A DNA stretch of 52,415 bases, from NCBI RefSeq assembly GCF_002153655.1, contig NZ_JOPJ01000015.1:1-52415 (forward strand). Direction: 5' to 3'. This stretch comes from Acetobacter okinawensis. Its GTDB lineage: Bacteria > Pseudomonadota > Alphaproteobacteria > Acetobacterales > Acetobacteraceae. Position numbers and translations under genes: made by a program. Under the pieces are notes generated by a model. It saw only the letters and a list, made by a program, of their open reading frames with translations. It was not told the DNA's origin and ran no database searches. Shown one piece after another: positions 35,424-43,647 of the stretch (positions within the stretch are counted from its first letter, which is position 1; each line of letters starts with the position of its first letter).

Positions 35424-36230
35424 ATGAACAATCTGCACAAACATCTCGCTCCCATTTCCGCCGAAGCGTGGGCTCAGATTGAGGAAGAGGCAGGTCGCAC
35501 CATCCGCCGCCACCTTGCAGGCCGTCGCGTGGTGGATACCCCTGAACCCAAGGGCACGGCATTTGCCGGTGTTGGTACCGGACGAGGCAAAAAAATCGAT
35601 GCGCCGGATAACGGTGTGTTAGCAACGCAGCGTGAAGTGCTGCCTCTGGTCGAACTGCGCGTCCCCTTCACGCTCTCGCGTGATGAGATTGATGCGGTGG
35701 AACGCGGGGCACTTGATTCAGACTGGCAGACAGTCAAAGACGCCGCCCAGAAAATTGCCTTTGCCGAGGACCATGCCATTTTCAATGGCTTTGAGGCAGC
35801 AGGTATCTGCGGTATGCGGAAAGGCACTTCCAACCCCCATCTCAAACTCCCGGCCATGGCGAAGGATTACCCCCATGCCATTGCCGAAGCCCTGAACACC
35901 CTGCGTCTTGCCGGTGTTAATGGTCCTTATTCTGTTGTGCTGGGTGCACAGGCCCATCTGGCCGTCAGCAGTGGGGATGATGATGGCTACCCCGTCAAAA
36001 AGCACATTGAGAGCATGATTGACGGCAAAATTATCTGGGCACCTGCTCTGGAAGGCGCATTTGTCGTCTCCATGCGCGGGGGAGACTTTACCCTTGATAT
36101 TGGTCAGGACCTTTCAATCGGTTATCTGGGCCATACAGCCGAGACTGTTGAGCTGTATTTGCAGGAGAGCTTTGTTTTTCGGGTACTGACCAGCGAAGCC
36201 ACGGTCACACTCAACCATACTGCGGGCTGA
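35424..36230 (+). CDS. Encapsulin nanocompartment shell protein (family 1, linocin M18-like)
   Basis: The 268-residue protein has the HK97-capsid-like fold of family 1 encapsulins, at the usual length. Diagnostic stretches are LHKHLAPISAEAWAQIEEEAGRTIRRHLAGRRVVD at the N terminus, REVLPLVELRVPFTLSRDEIDAVERGALDSDWQ and GGDFTLDIGQDLSIGYLGH near the C terminus. Sixty copies would form a small icosahedral shell. Its cargo is encoded directly upstream and carries the docking peptide. The start has an AAGGA inside the end of the peroxidase gene, so translation is probably coupled. A hairpin terminator follows. Confidence 0.95.
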   Translation: MNNLHKHLAPISAEAWAQIEEEAGRTIRRHLAGRRVVDTPEPKGTAFAGVGTGRGKKIDAPDNGVLATQREVLPLVELRVPFTLSRDEIDAVERGALDSDWQTVKDAAQKIAFAEDHAIFNGFEAAGICGMRKGTSNPHLKLPAMAKDYPHAIAEALNTLRLAGVNGPYSVVLGAQAHLAVSSGDDDGYPVKKHIESMIDGKIIWAPALEGAFVVSMRGGDFTLDIGQDLSIGYLGHTAETVELYLQESFVFRVLTSEATVTLNHTAG

Positions 36231-36255
36231 ACCCCCTCCATTATTTAAAGCCCAT

Positions 36256-36275
36256 CCCTGCTCAAAGCAGGGTTT
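36256..36275 (+). terminator. Intrinsic terminator of the DyP-encapsulin operon
   Basis: CCCTGCT-CAA-AGCAGGG followed by TTT forms a compact 7-bp stem with a three-base loop, 25 bases after the encapsulin stop. Confidence 0.8.
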
Positions 36276-36445
36276 GAGACGGTGGCGCCGGGTATGGGGC
36301 ATATCTCCCCAGCCCGGCATCGTTATCAGCAATGCTGACACGTGTCCCCCAGACCATCATGCGACCAGCGGTTTACGAAGCTGCGATGTTAGGCGATAAG
36401 GCTGTCTGTCGCCCATATCCCCTTCCCTGCGTTTTCCGAGGTCCC

Positions 36446-38068
36446 ATGATCCGTCTTGATAATATCAGCAAATATAATGGTCACCGCGTGATCTTTATCG
36501 AGGCATCAGCAGCCTTGCAGAAGGGGGAAAAAATTGGATTGGTTGGCCCCAATGGCGCTGGCAAAACCACCCTTTTTCGCCTGATTACAAAGCAGGAAGA
36601 ACCAGATGAAGGACATGTTCTGACTGACCGCGGCATAACTGTGGGTTTTTTCAATCAGGATGTGGGAGAAATGACGGGGCGTAGCGCCGTGGCCGAAGTC
36701 ATGGACGGCGCTGGCCCCGTAGCGGAAGTCGGGGCAGAACTCAGCAGGCTTGAAGCCGCTATGGCCGACCCCGAGCGTATGGATGAACTGGACGCCATAC
36801 TGGAACAGTTTGGTGAAATTCAGGCCCGTTTTGAAGAACTGGGGGGCTATGCGCTGGATGGTCGCGCGCGTGAGGTTTTGCACGGGCTGGGCTTTAGTCA
36901 GGAAATGATGGACGGGGATGTGGGGCGCCTGTCCGGTGGTTGGAAAATGCGTGTTGCACTGGCACGCATCCTGCTCATGAAGCCCGATGTCATGCTGCTG
37001 GACGAACCAAGCAACCATCTGGACCTTGAAAGCCTGATTTGGCTTGAACAGTTTTTGGCCGGATACGATGGTGCCTTGCTCATGACATCCCATGACCGGG
37101 CTTTTATGAACCGTATCATCAACAAAGTGATTGAAATTGATGGCGGAACCCTCACCAGTTTTTCGGGCGATTATGAGTTTTATGAACAGCAGCGGGCGCT
37201 GAACGAAAAACACCAGCAAGCCCAGTTTGACCGGCAGCAGGCTATGCTTGCCAAGGAAGTTGCTTTTATTGAACGCTTCAAGGCGCGTGCATCTCATGCT
37301 GCACAAGTGCAGAGCCGGGTTAAAAAACTGGATAAAATTGACCGGGTGGAACCACCCAAACGCCGGCAGGCCCTGTCCTTTACCTTCCCGCAGGCACCAC
37401 GGTCGGGGGATTCCGTGGTTAATCTGCGTGGTGTGGACAAAAGCTACGGGAGCCGCGTTATTTATAAAGGCCTTGATCTGCTTATCCGGCGGCAGGAGCG
37501 CTGCTGCGTGCTTGGGGTGAACGGGGCTGGCAAATCCACCCTTCTCAAGCTGGTTACGGGCACAACAGAACCCGACGCCGGAACTGTAACACTGGGTGGC
37601 AGCGTTAAAATGGGGTACTTCGCCCAGCATGCCATGGACCTGCTGGATGGAGAGCGCACTGTTTTTGAAACATTGAGCGATACTTTTCCCCTTGCTGCTC
37701 AAGGCGCATTGCGCACACTGGCCGGCGGGTTTGGTTTTTCAGGCGATGATGTGGATAAAAGCTGCCGGGTCCTGTCTGGCGGGGAAAAAGCCCGACTTGT
37801 CATGGCGATGATGCTCTTTGACCCGCCCAATTTTTTGGTGCTGGATGAACCTACCAACCATCTGGACATTGCAACAAAAGAGATGCTGATAGCGGCTCTA
37901 GCCGATTATGATGGCACAATGCTGTTTGTCTCGCATGATCGGCACTTTCTGGCAGCGTTGTCCAACCGTGTTTTAGAACTCACTCCACAAGGGCTCCTGC
38001 GCTACGATGGTGGCTACACAGAATACGTTGCCCGCACAGGGCGTGAAGCCCCAGGCTTGCATGAATAA
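36446..38068 (+). CDS. ABC-F family ATPase
   Basis: The 540-residue protein has two ABC ATPase domains in one chain and no membrane segments, so it is an ABC-F protein. Such proteins act on ribosomes rather than as transporters. Domain one has Walker A GPNGAGKTT, signature LSGGWKMRVALARIL and Walker B VMLLDEPSNHLD. Domain two has GVNGAGKST, LSGGEKARLVMAMM and FLVLDEPTNHLD. The linker between (about residues 240-330) is helical and charged, as for the ribosome-touching P-site tRNA interaction motif. The ATG giving MIRLDNISK has GAGG at good spacing. The closest described subgroup is Uup/YheS-like, but I would not name it further. Confidence 0.93.
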   Translation: MIRLDNISKYNGHRVIFIEASAALQKGEKIGLVGPNGAGKTTLFRLITKQEEPDEGHVLTDRGITVGFFNQDVGEMTGRSAVAEVMDGAGPVAEVGAELSRLEAAMADPERMDELDAILEQFGEIQARFEELGGYALDGRAREVLHGLGFSQEMMDGDVGRLSGGWKMRVALARILLMKPDVMLLDEPSNHLDLESLIWLEQFLAGYDGALLMTSHDRAFMNRIINKVIEIDGGTLTSFSGDYEFYEQQRALNEKHQQAQFDRQQAMLAKEVAFIERFKARASHAAQVQSRVKKLDKIDRVEPPKRRQALSFTFPQAPRSGDSVVNLRGVDKSYGSRVIYKGLDLLIRRQERCCVLGVNGAGKSTLLKLVTGTTEPDAGTVTLGGSVKMGYFAQHAMDLLDGERTVFETLSDTFPLAAQGALRTLAGGFGFSGDDVDKSCRVLSGGEKARLVMAMMLFDPPNFLVLDEPTNHLDIATKEMLIAALADYDGTMLFVSHDRHFLAALSNRVLELTPQGLLRYDGGYTEYVARTGREAPGLHE

Positions 38069-38241
38069 CGATATTTTTTGCATCCTCGTTGGTATAGGGA
38101 AAGGCTGCATGACAATCACAAACGCATAAAGTGCTGTGATGCGGCCCCCATGGGGCATGGAGCGCAAAAAGCCTTTGCTCCCAACCATGTTAAAGTCTTT
38201 TCGTGTTTGCGCTAGAAACGCGCCTGCGGCAGATTGGGTAT

Positions 38242-38721
38242 ATGATCCGTATATTTATCGATTCCGACGCCTGCCCTGTAAAAGACGAAGTATACCGTGT
38301 TGCAGCACGCTATAAACTGAAGGTTTTTGTCGTCTCCAACCGCATGATTGCCGTGCCCGACAGCCCTCTTGTTGAACGTATTGTTGTAGAACATGGGCCA
38401 GATGTTGCCGATGACTGGATTGCGGAACACGCATTGGAAAGAGACATTGTCATTACCTCAGATATTCCATTGGCGGCCCGTTGTGTTGAAAAAGCAGCGT
38501 ATGTTCTGGAACCAAAAGGAAGGTTGCTGGACGAAAGCACAATAGGCATGGCGCTGGCCATGCGAAACCTGATGACCGACCTGCGTTCTGCTGGCATGAT
38601 GACACCCGGCGGCAGCGGGTTTGGAAAAGCTGATCGGTCCCGCTTTCTATCAGAACTCGACACTCTCGCAGTCAAGGCACAAAAACCAAAGCCTCGTTTG
38701 TTCACTATGCCGCCCCAATAA
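38242..38721 (+). CDS. YaiI/YqxD family protein (UPF0178)
   Basis: This 159-residue cytoplasmic protein matches the widespread UPF0178 family. It starts MIRIFIDSDACPVKDEVYRVA and continues with VERIVVEHGPDVADDWIAEHALERDIVITSDIPLAARCVEKAA and a basic C terminus. The pattern of conserved Asp residues (IDSDACP, DVADDWI, TSDIPLA) resembles PIN/NYN-type nuclease folds, but no activity has been established. I start it at the conserved Met with a GGG-rich stretch upstream; the frame extends 13 codons further without support. It is a single gene after the ABC-F gene. Confidence 0.88.
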   Translation: MIRIFIDSDACPVKDEVYRVAARYKLKVFVVSNRMIAVPDSPLVERIVVEHGPDVADDWIAEHALERDIVITSDIPLAARCVEKAAYVLEPKGRLLDESTIGMALAMRNLMTDLRSAGMMTPGGSGFGKADRSRFLSELDTLAVKAQKPKPRLFTMPPQ

Positions 38722-38922
38722 ATGTCATCACTTTAAAAATTTCTTTATAATATTTTCGATATTGGAATATTTATATTTTCATATGCCCCAAAAATATCCA
38801 TCGCACGCAATGCTATAACAAAAGTAAACTTTCTCTTTCACATATTCCACCCTCCTTTGTGATCCTTCTATCTTGGTCATAGCAACATCCTGTCTGCAAC
38901 GATGTTTAAAAGGAGATATGCC

Positions 38923-40104
38923 ATGGTTGCCCCCCTGCCCGCACAGGCACAGCAAGAGCTTACCGAGCGTGGTTATTCCCGTCGGCAGATCGGTCGCATT
39001 TCTCTTATGCTGGGTGTCGGCACCGTTATGGCTGGCTTGCCATGGCACAAAAGCCGGGCCGATACCCTGTCTGTTGGTGGCACTTACCCGCCGGGTTCCA
39101 TTTTACTCAACAGTAACGAGTTTTGGACTGGTCCCTTCCCTTCCGCTCTGCCTGCAGGGCAAAAAGCATTGCTCAACGGCAACCGCTACCTGACTGGCCA
39201 GGAACGCCAGACTTTGGTTGAAACCGCGGCGGCCTATGACCATATTGCACCGGAATTGATAACACCCTGGCCCGGCTCCAGCGACCCGTTATGCAGAACA
39301 GTCATTTCTTTTTGCTCACCAACACAGGGGCTCGTGACCTGCGACCCCACTTATGAAACTGTTTGGGGAGTTGCGGAATGGCTGAAAATTCCCTTAACCA
39401 AAGTTCCGTTGCGACCGGATAATGGTTATAAAGCAGACGTAAGGGCTATGTTAAAGGCTAACCCACATGCGGGAATGTATTACATATGTAGTCCCAACAA
39501 TCCGACCGGCACAGTTACTCCGCTTGAAGATATTGCTTGGCTATCGCGCCATATACCCCCCAATGCCGTTCTGGTGGTGGATGAGGCGTATTTACATTTC
39601 AGCAATGCTCCGTCTGCGGTTTCTCTGCTTGGTTCGTGCCGCAATCTGATTGTTTTGCGCACATTTTCCAAATTATTTGCCATGGCGGGGCTTCGTCTAG
39701 GGTTCAGTATTGCTCACCCCAATCTGCATGACAGAATGATGCGTTATGATGGCATTTACCAGACAACCATGCTGTCCGTTCCGGCAGTTGCTATCGGCAC
39801 CGATAGTTTGAAGGACAGGGCAGAAATTGAAAAACGTCGTTTTGAAACAAAGCAGAACCGCAAGGTGATGCAGGCATGTTTAAGTCATTATGGTGTTAAT
39901 ACCATTCCCAGTGATGCCAACATGCTTATGGCTGACTGGCGTAAGGCACCAGAGCCAATTGTTGCAAAGCTTGCGCAAAACAATGTTATTATTGGGCGCA
40001 GTTGGGCTATATGGCCGACATGTTCCAGAATTACTGTTGGTTCGGCTCATGATGTGCAGGTTTTCTGCAAAGCCATGGAGAGCATTGGCCCATTACTTAA
40101 ATAA
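38923..40104 (+). CDS. Histidinol-phosphate aminotransferase-like protein with a Tat signal
   Basis: The 393-residue protein is a fold-type I PLP aminotransferase of the HisC kind. It has Asn193 (SPNNPTG), Asp220 and Tyr223 (VVDEAYLHF) and Lys250 (LRTFSKLFAMAGLRLGF) as the Schiff-base lysine. Ahead of it stands a twin-arginine-like signal: SRRQIGRI at residues 19-26, then a hydrophobic stretch to about residue 41. Tat export would fit a protein that folds around PLP before leaving the cytoplasm. A periplasmic aminotransferase is unusual, and its amino-group donor is unclear. The start follows AGGAG at seven bases. The gene has an AT-rich leader and a strong terminator, and its neighbours seem unrelated. 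Confidence 0.85.
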   Translation: MVAPLPAQAQQELTERGYSRRQIGRISLMLGVGTVMAGLPWHKSRADTLSVGGTYPPGSILLNSNEFWTGPFPSALPAGQKALLNGNRYLTGQERQTLVETAAAYDHIAPELITPWPGSSDPLCRTVISFCSPTQGLVTCDPTYETVWGVAEWLKIPLTKVPLRPDNGYKADVRAMLKANPHAGMYYICSPNNPTGTVTPLEDIAWLSRHIPPNAVLVVDEAYLHFSNAPSAVSLLGSCRNLIVLRTFSKLFAMAGLRLGFSIAHPNLHDRMMRYDGIYQTTMLSVPAVAIGTDSLKDRAEIEKRRFETKQNRKVMQACLSHYGVNTIPSDANMLMADWRKAPEPIVAKLAQNNVIIGRSWAIWPTCSRITVGSAHDVQVFCKAMESIGPLLK

Positions 40105-40112
40105 AAAAAACA

Positions 40113-40149
40113 CACCCAAAAAGGGAGACTATTCTCCCCTTTTTGGGTG
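40113..40149. terminator. Bidirectional terminator between convergent genes
   Basis: CACCCAAAAAGGGAGA pairs with TCTCCCCTTTTTGGGTG with one bulged base and a four-base loop. On the minus strand eight T residues follow closely, so it ends the amidohydrolase operon. On the plus strand the right arm itself is T-rich and serves the aminotransferase gene. Confidence 0.88.
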
Positions 40150-40216
40150 CTTACCAATTGCTCGGCATTAGAAAAACATTGCTGAGAACGCCAGTAATTT
40201 CTGGCTTAAGGGCGTT

Positions 40217-41461
40217 CTAGAATATTTTATCGGCCTTTAGCACTGCATGCAAAAGAACATTGCTACCTGCTGTTACATCTTCTGGCGTCGCACTTTCTGC
40301 CTCATTATGGCTAATGCCATGCAGACATGGCACAAAGATCATAGCGGTTGGCACTACCCGGGAGACATACACGGCGTCATGTCCGGCGCCAGAGACAATC
40401 TCGCGCATGGTATAACCGAAATCTTCCGCACTTGTTTTAACACTATCGATACATCTTGGATCAAAATGTACGGCGGGAGAATTCCATGTTGGTACAATGT
40501 CTACCTGTACATCATTGGCTTCAGCACAGTTTTGCATACGCTGTAAAAAATCTTCTTCCATAACCTGCAAAATCGATTCAGACGGATTGCGTAGGTCCAC
40601 GGTAAAACGCACTTCTCTTGGCACAACATTACTACTGGCTGGAAGGGCCGTAATAATGCCAATTGTGCTGAGTCCTTCCGGCGCATGGGCAAGTGCGACG
40701 GCATTCACCTGTTCAATCATACGGGCCGCAGCCAGCAATGCATCCTTGCGCATGGGCATGGGGGTTGTACCCGCATGGGCTGAACGCCCACGCACAATAA
40801 CCTCGTACCAGCGCATTCCCTGCACACCGGTTACAATGCCTATGGTGCGTTCTTCGGCTTCCAGCACTGGGCCTTGCTCAATATGCAGTTCAAAATACGC
40901 ACTTGCCGGGTGCTGGCCACATTGCTCCTGACCGACAAAACCACCTTGTTCAAGCTCATGCCGCAAGGTTACGCCGTTCGTATCGGCCCGGCTACCGGCG
41001 AACTCTTCCGTAAAAGCGCCACCAAAAACACCTGACGCCAGCATGGGTGGAGCAAACCGAGCACCTTCCTCGTTTGTCCAGTTTACGACTTCAAGCGGAT
41101 GATCCGTGCTTATGTCGGCTGCGTGCAACGCCCGAAGAACAGCAATACCACCCAAAACGCCCAAAATACCATCAAAACGGCCACCAGTTACCTGTGTGTC
41201 CAGGTGGCTTCCCATCATAATGGGGGGGAGGTCATTGCGCGTGCCAGCGCGGCGGGCAAACTGATTACCCATGGAATCATAAGTGACTGTGCAGCCCAAT
41301 GCCTTGCATGTCTGCTCAAACCAGGCACGGACCTGCCGATCTTCATGTGTCAGGGCAAGGCGGCAGATACCCCCTTTTTCTGTGCCACCAAAAGCTGCGG
41401 TTGTCACAAGATCCTGCCACAGGTCCTGTCCATTAACTGTCAGGTTGGCGTACTGGCTCAT
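40217..41461 (-). CDS. M20-family N-carbamoyl-amino acid / allantoate-type amidohydrolase
   Basis: The 414-residue Zn-dependent hydrolase belongs to the HyuC/AllC branch of peptidase family M20. These cleave ureido (carbamoyl) groups to an amine, CO2 and ammonia. Metal ligands are His86 and Asp97 (GSHLDTQVTGGRFDG), a Glu in NEEGARF, a His in HIEQGPVLE and a His in LHGISHNEAE. The dimerisation domain includes GRSAHAGTTPMPMRKDAL. I start at MSQYANLT, which has GGA at six bases; a GTG further up would overlap the dehydrogenase gene. It is the last gene of a three-gene operon behind a guanidino-group hydrolase, whose product would be exactly the kind of ureido compound this family cuts. Confidence 0.88.
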   Translation of the reverse strand: MSQYANLTVNGQDLWQDLVTTAAFGGTEKGGICRLALTHEDRQVRAWFEQTCKALGCTVTYDSMGNQFARRAGTRNDLPPIMMGSHLDTQVTGGRFDGILGVLGGIAVLRALHAADISTDHPLEVVNWTNEEGARFAPPMLASGVFGGAFTEEFAGSRADTNGVTLRHELEQGGFVGQEQCGQHPASAYFELHIEQGPVLEAEERTIGIVTGVQGMRWYEVIVRGRSAHAGTTPMPMRKDALLAAARMIEQVNAVALAHAPEGLSTIGIITALPASSNVVPREVRFTVDLRNPSESILQVMEEDFLQRMQNCAEANDVQVDIVPTWNSPAVHFDPRCIDSVKTSAEDFGYTMREIVSGAGHDAVYVSRVVPTAMIFVPCLHGISHNEAESATPEDVTAGSNVLLHAVLKADKIF

Positions 41462-41495
41462 ATCCTGTCCATTCCCTGTTCGAACTGTTATATCT

Positions 41496-42440
41496 TCAGT
41501 AGCCACGTGTTACATCACACAGCAAAGCAGGCTTTTCGCCCCGGACCAGACAGGCCACGACATCGGCCACATAGCGTGCCTGTACCTCACGCGATGCTTC
41601 AGAGGCTACATGCGGCGTTATGGTCAGCCTGGGGTGGTGCCATAGTGCGCTGTCTTCTGGCAGAGGTTCAGGGCTCACCACATCCAGCACCGCACCACAT
41701 AATGTACCATCATCCAATGCACTCAGCAGATCATTCTGCACCACGTGGCGTCCACGTCCGACGTTTACAAAACCAGCGCCTTTTGGCAGGTGGCTGAACA
41801 GAACATGGTTGATCAGCCCGTCTGTTGCGGGGGTTGCTGGCAGCAGATTAACCAGCACGTCCAACTCACCCAAAAAATCAGGCAGTGCGTCAACGCCGCT
41901 CCAAACCGTTATGCCGTCCAGCTCAGCGGGCGTTCTTTTCCAGCCGGATACGCAAAACCCGACATGGGCCAGAGCCTGAGCGACATATGCTCCAAGATGC
42001 CCAAGCCCCATAATGCCTACCCGGGTTGTATTGGAGGTGCGACTGCACACATTGTTGCGCCATTGGCCCTGCTGTTGTTGCAGTGCCCATGTTCGCGCAT
42101 CCCGCAACAGACTAATGACCGCCCACAGCACATAATCCGCCATAAGGCGGGCTGTCTGCTCTCCTCCCATCCGTACCAGCGGTACAGCGCGCGGGAAGTC
42201 TGCATGTGCCAGAAGGTGGTCCACGCCAGCCCCCGTGCACACAATGCCCTTCATGCGTGCAAGGCGCTCCATGTGGTCTGGTCGCGGGCTCCAGACCAGT
42301 GCATAATCATCCTCCCCGACGGTATAAGCCGGATCATACCATGAGCATACACTGAGCTGTGGAGCGACTGAAGCAAAGGCCAGACGCCAACTTTCAAACG
42401 CTTTTCTACCGTCCGCGCTGATAACAATACGTGCTGGCAT
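41496..42440 (-). CDS. D-2-hydroxyacid dehydrogenase (GhrA-like)
   Basis: The 314-residue NAD(P)H-dependent enzyme reduces 2-keto acids such as glyoxylate or hydroxypyruvate, or oxidises the matching hydroxy acids. The Rossmann domain holds TRVGIMGLGHLGAYVAQAL. The catalytic Arg lies in FVNVGRGRHVVQ, followed by an acidic residue in LDVVSPEPLP and the active-site His in ITPHVASE. Length and motifs are closest to glyoxylate/hydroxypyruvate reductase A. AAGGAG precedes the ATG. It is the middle gene of the operon, 26 bases after the guanidino hydrolase and 34 bases before the amidohydrolase, so it probably handles a keto acid released in that pathway. Confidence 0.87.
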   Translation of the reverse strand: MPARIVISADGRKAFESWRLAFASVAPQLSVCSWYDPAYTVGEDDYALVWSPRPDHMERLARMKGIVCTGAGVDHLLAHADFPRAVPLVRMGGEQTARLMADYVLWAVISLLRDARTWALQQQQGQWRNNVCSRTSNTTRVGIMGLGHLGAYVAQALAHVGFCVSGWKRTPAELDGITVWSGVDALPDFLGELDVLVNLLPATPATDGLINHVLFSHLPKGAGFVNVGRGRHVVQNDLLSALDDGTLCGAVLDVVSPEPLPEDSALWHHPRLTITPHVASEASREVQARYVADVVACLVRGEKPALLCDVTRGY

Positions 42441-42466
42441 CCACCTTGCTCCTTATACGTTCCCTC

Positions 42467-43339
42467 TTACGCAGTCTGCAAAGATTGACGACGCAGAGGC
42501 ATGGTCATGCAATGAATACTACCGCCACCGCGGGAGAACTGGTTAAGCTCGGGGTCAAGCACATTGAGCCCTTCAGCCCGTAGCATCGCGTTAATCCGTG
42601 TGGAATGGCGCGGACTGACCACACGGTCCCGCCCCAGCGCCAGCACGTTACAGCCCATGTCACGCATGGCTTCGCGGTAGGTTACGGGCAGAATGCGAAT
42701 ACCCTGCTCCCGGAACCACTCCAGATCAGCCTCATCCAGCACGTCCACCGCAGCAATGGCCAGATTTTCTGCCACCATGCAAAAAATAACATCCAGATGC
42801 AAAAAATGCTCAGGAAAATGGATCATCCGGCAGGTCCAGCCGGCCTCTTCAAACCAACTGATAAACTCGGCCGCGCCTTTTGTATCCGTGCGTCCCCCGC
42901 TCACCCCAACAGCCAGCAGGCCGGGGCGGATAATATGAATATCCCCCCCTTCTATACGCCCTGCGGTGCAGGTGCGCCAGATTTCATCCGGAGCGTAAAA
43001 AGTGCGGATTTCCTTTTCTTCCCCCACCCGCTCCGCGCGCGACAGGCTGGTCACAACCGTGCCAAAAGGCGTTGTCTGTGAGCTGTCACGGGTATAAACC
43101 TCATAAGGCATATCCTTGTGCGGCGTAAGAAAATGGCAGGAAACATCAGCCCCCTTCAAGGTTGATACCAGTTCGTCAAACTGGCTGTGCAGGGTTGTCC
43201 TGTCTATGCTGCCACCATGCGCCATTGTCTGGATAGCGATGTCATTGCTTGGTATCCATTCGTAATAATCTGGCGGGCAAAGAAGGACATCTGTCAGCAC
43301 ACCGGTTTCACTATCAATAAACCATCTGTTCGCTGCCAT
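42467..43339 (-). CDS. Guanidino-group hydrolase/deiminase of the DDAH-amidinotransferase superfamily
   Basis: A 290-residue member of the guanidine-modifying superfamily (arginine deiminase, dimethylarginase, amidinotransferase). The catalytic set is visible: Asp85 in YTRDSS, Glu130/Asp133 in RIEGGDIHI, His181 in FLHLD and the nucleophile Cys277 in GGGSIHCMTMPLRR. Such enzymes attack the guanidino carbon and usually release ammonia or an alkylamine to leave a ureido group. I start at MAANRWFID, which has GAGGA ten bases upstream; an in-frame TTG 13 codons earlier is possible. It is first in its operon and faces the LysR gene. The exact substrate is unknown: dimethylarginine, agmatine-like or another guanidino acid. 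Confidence 0.85.
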   Translation of the reverse strand: MAANRWFIDSETGVLTDVLLCPPDYYEWIPSNDIAIQTMAHGGSIDRTTLHSQFDELVSTLKGADVSCHFLTPHKDMPYEVYTRDSSQTTPFGTVVTSLSRAERVGEEKEIRTFYAPDEIWRTCTAGRIEGGDIHIIRPGLLAVGVSGGRTDTKGAAEFISWFEEAGWTCRMIHFPEHFLHLDVIFCMVAENLAIAAVDVLDEADLEWFREQGIRILPVTYREAMRDMGCNVLALGRDRVVSPRHSTRINAMLRAEGLNVLDPELNQFSRGGGSIHCMTMPLRRQSLQTA

Positions 43340-43647
43340 GTCTTGAAAATCCTCAAGGTATCTAAGTTGCTCCTGCAAGCTATCCGAGGCTTATTACGGC
43401 CCCAATACGAACAGACATGAGTTTACTTTAGTTTTTTCGCAATTATGGGAAAATAACGCAGAAAACCGTCATTCTGCCCCTTTTATGCACTGCCATGTTT
43501 ATATGTGCCGAGCGGTTCGCCCTTCACATCATATATTTTCCACGCCATAATTATTTTGATAAAAGAACAATAACGGTTTGCCCGTAAAAACAGGAGGTTG
43601 GGCAACCCGCCCTCCTTGACGCCCCACTCTGCAGGAGCATTCAGACC
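43340..43647. promoter_or_regulatory. 308-base divergent control region of the guanidino island
   Basis: This stretch lies between the guanidino hydrolase gene and the LysR gene and should carry both promoters. Its centre (about 43420-43590) is AT-rich. Near the LysR start a GC-rich element, AGGAGG (43592-43597) with CCTCCT (43611-43616), can form a hairpin, and the nested GGTTG-GG-CAACC is an alternative pairing. It might be an operator or an RNA element in the LysR leader. Confidence 0.5.

Noticed and set aside
38100-38200. GCCCC-CAT-GGGGC after the ABC-F gene as a terminator
   Set aside because: The stem is only five base pairs and no T tract follows; it is too weak to call.
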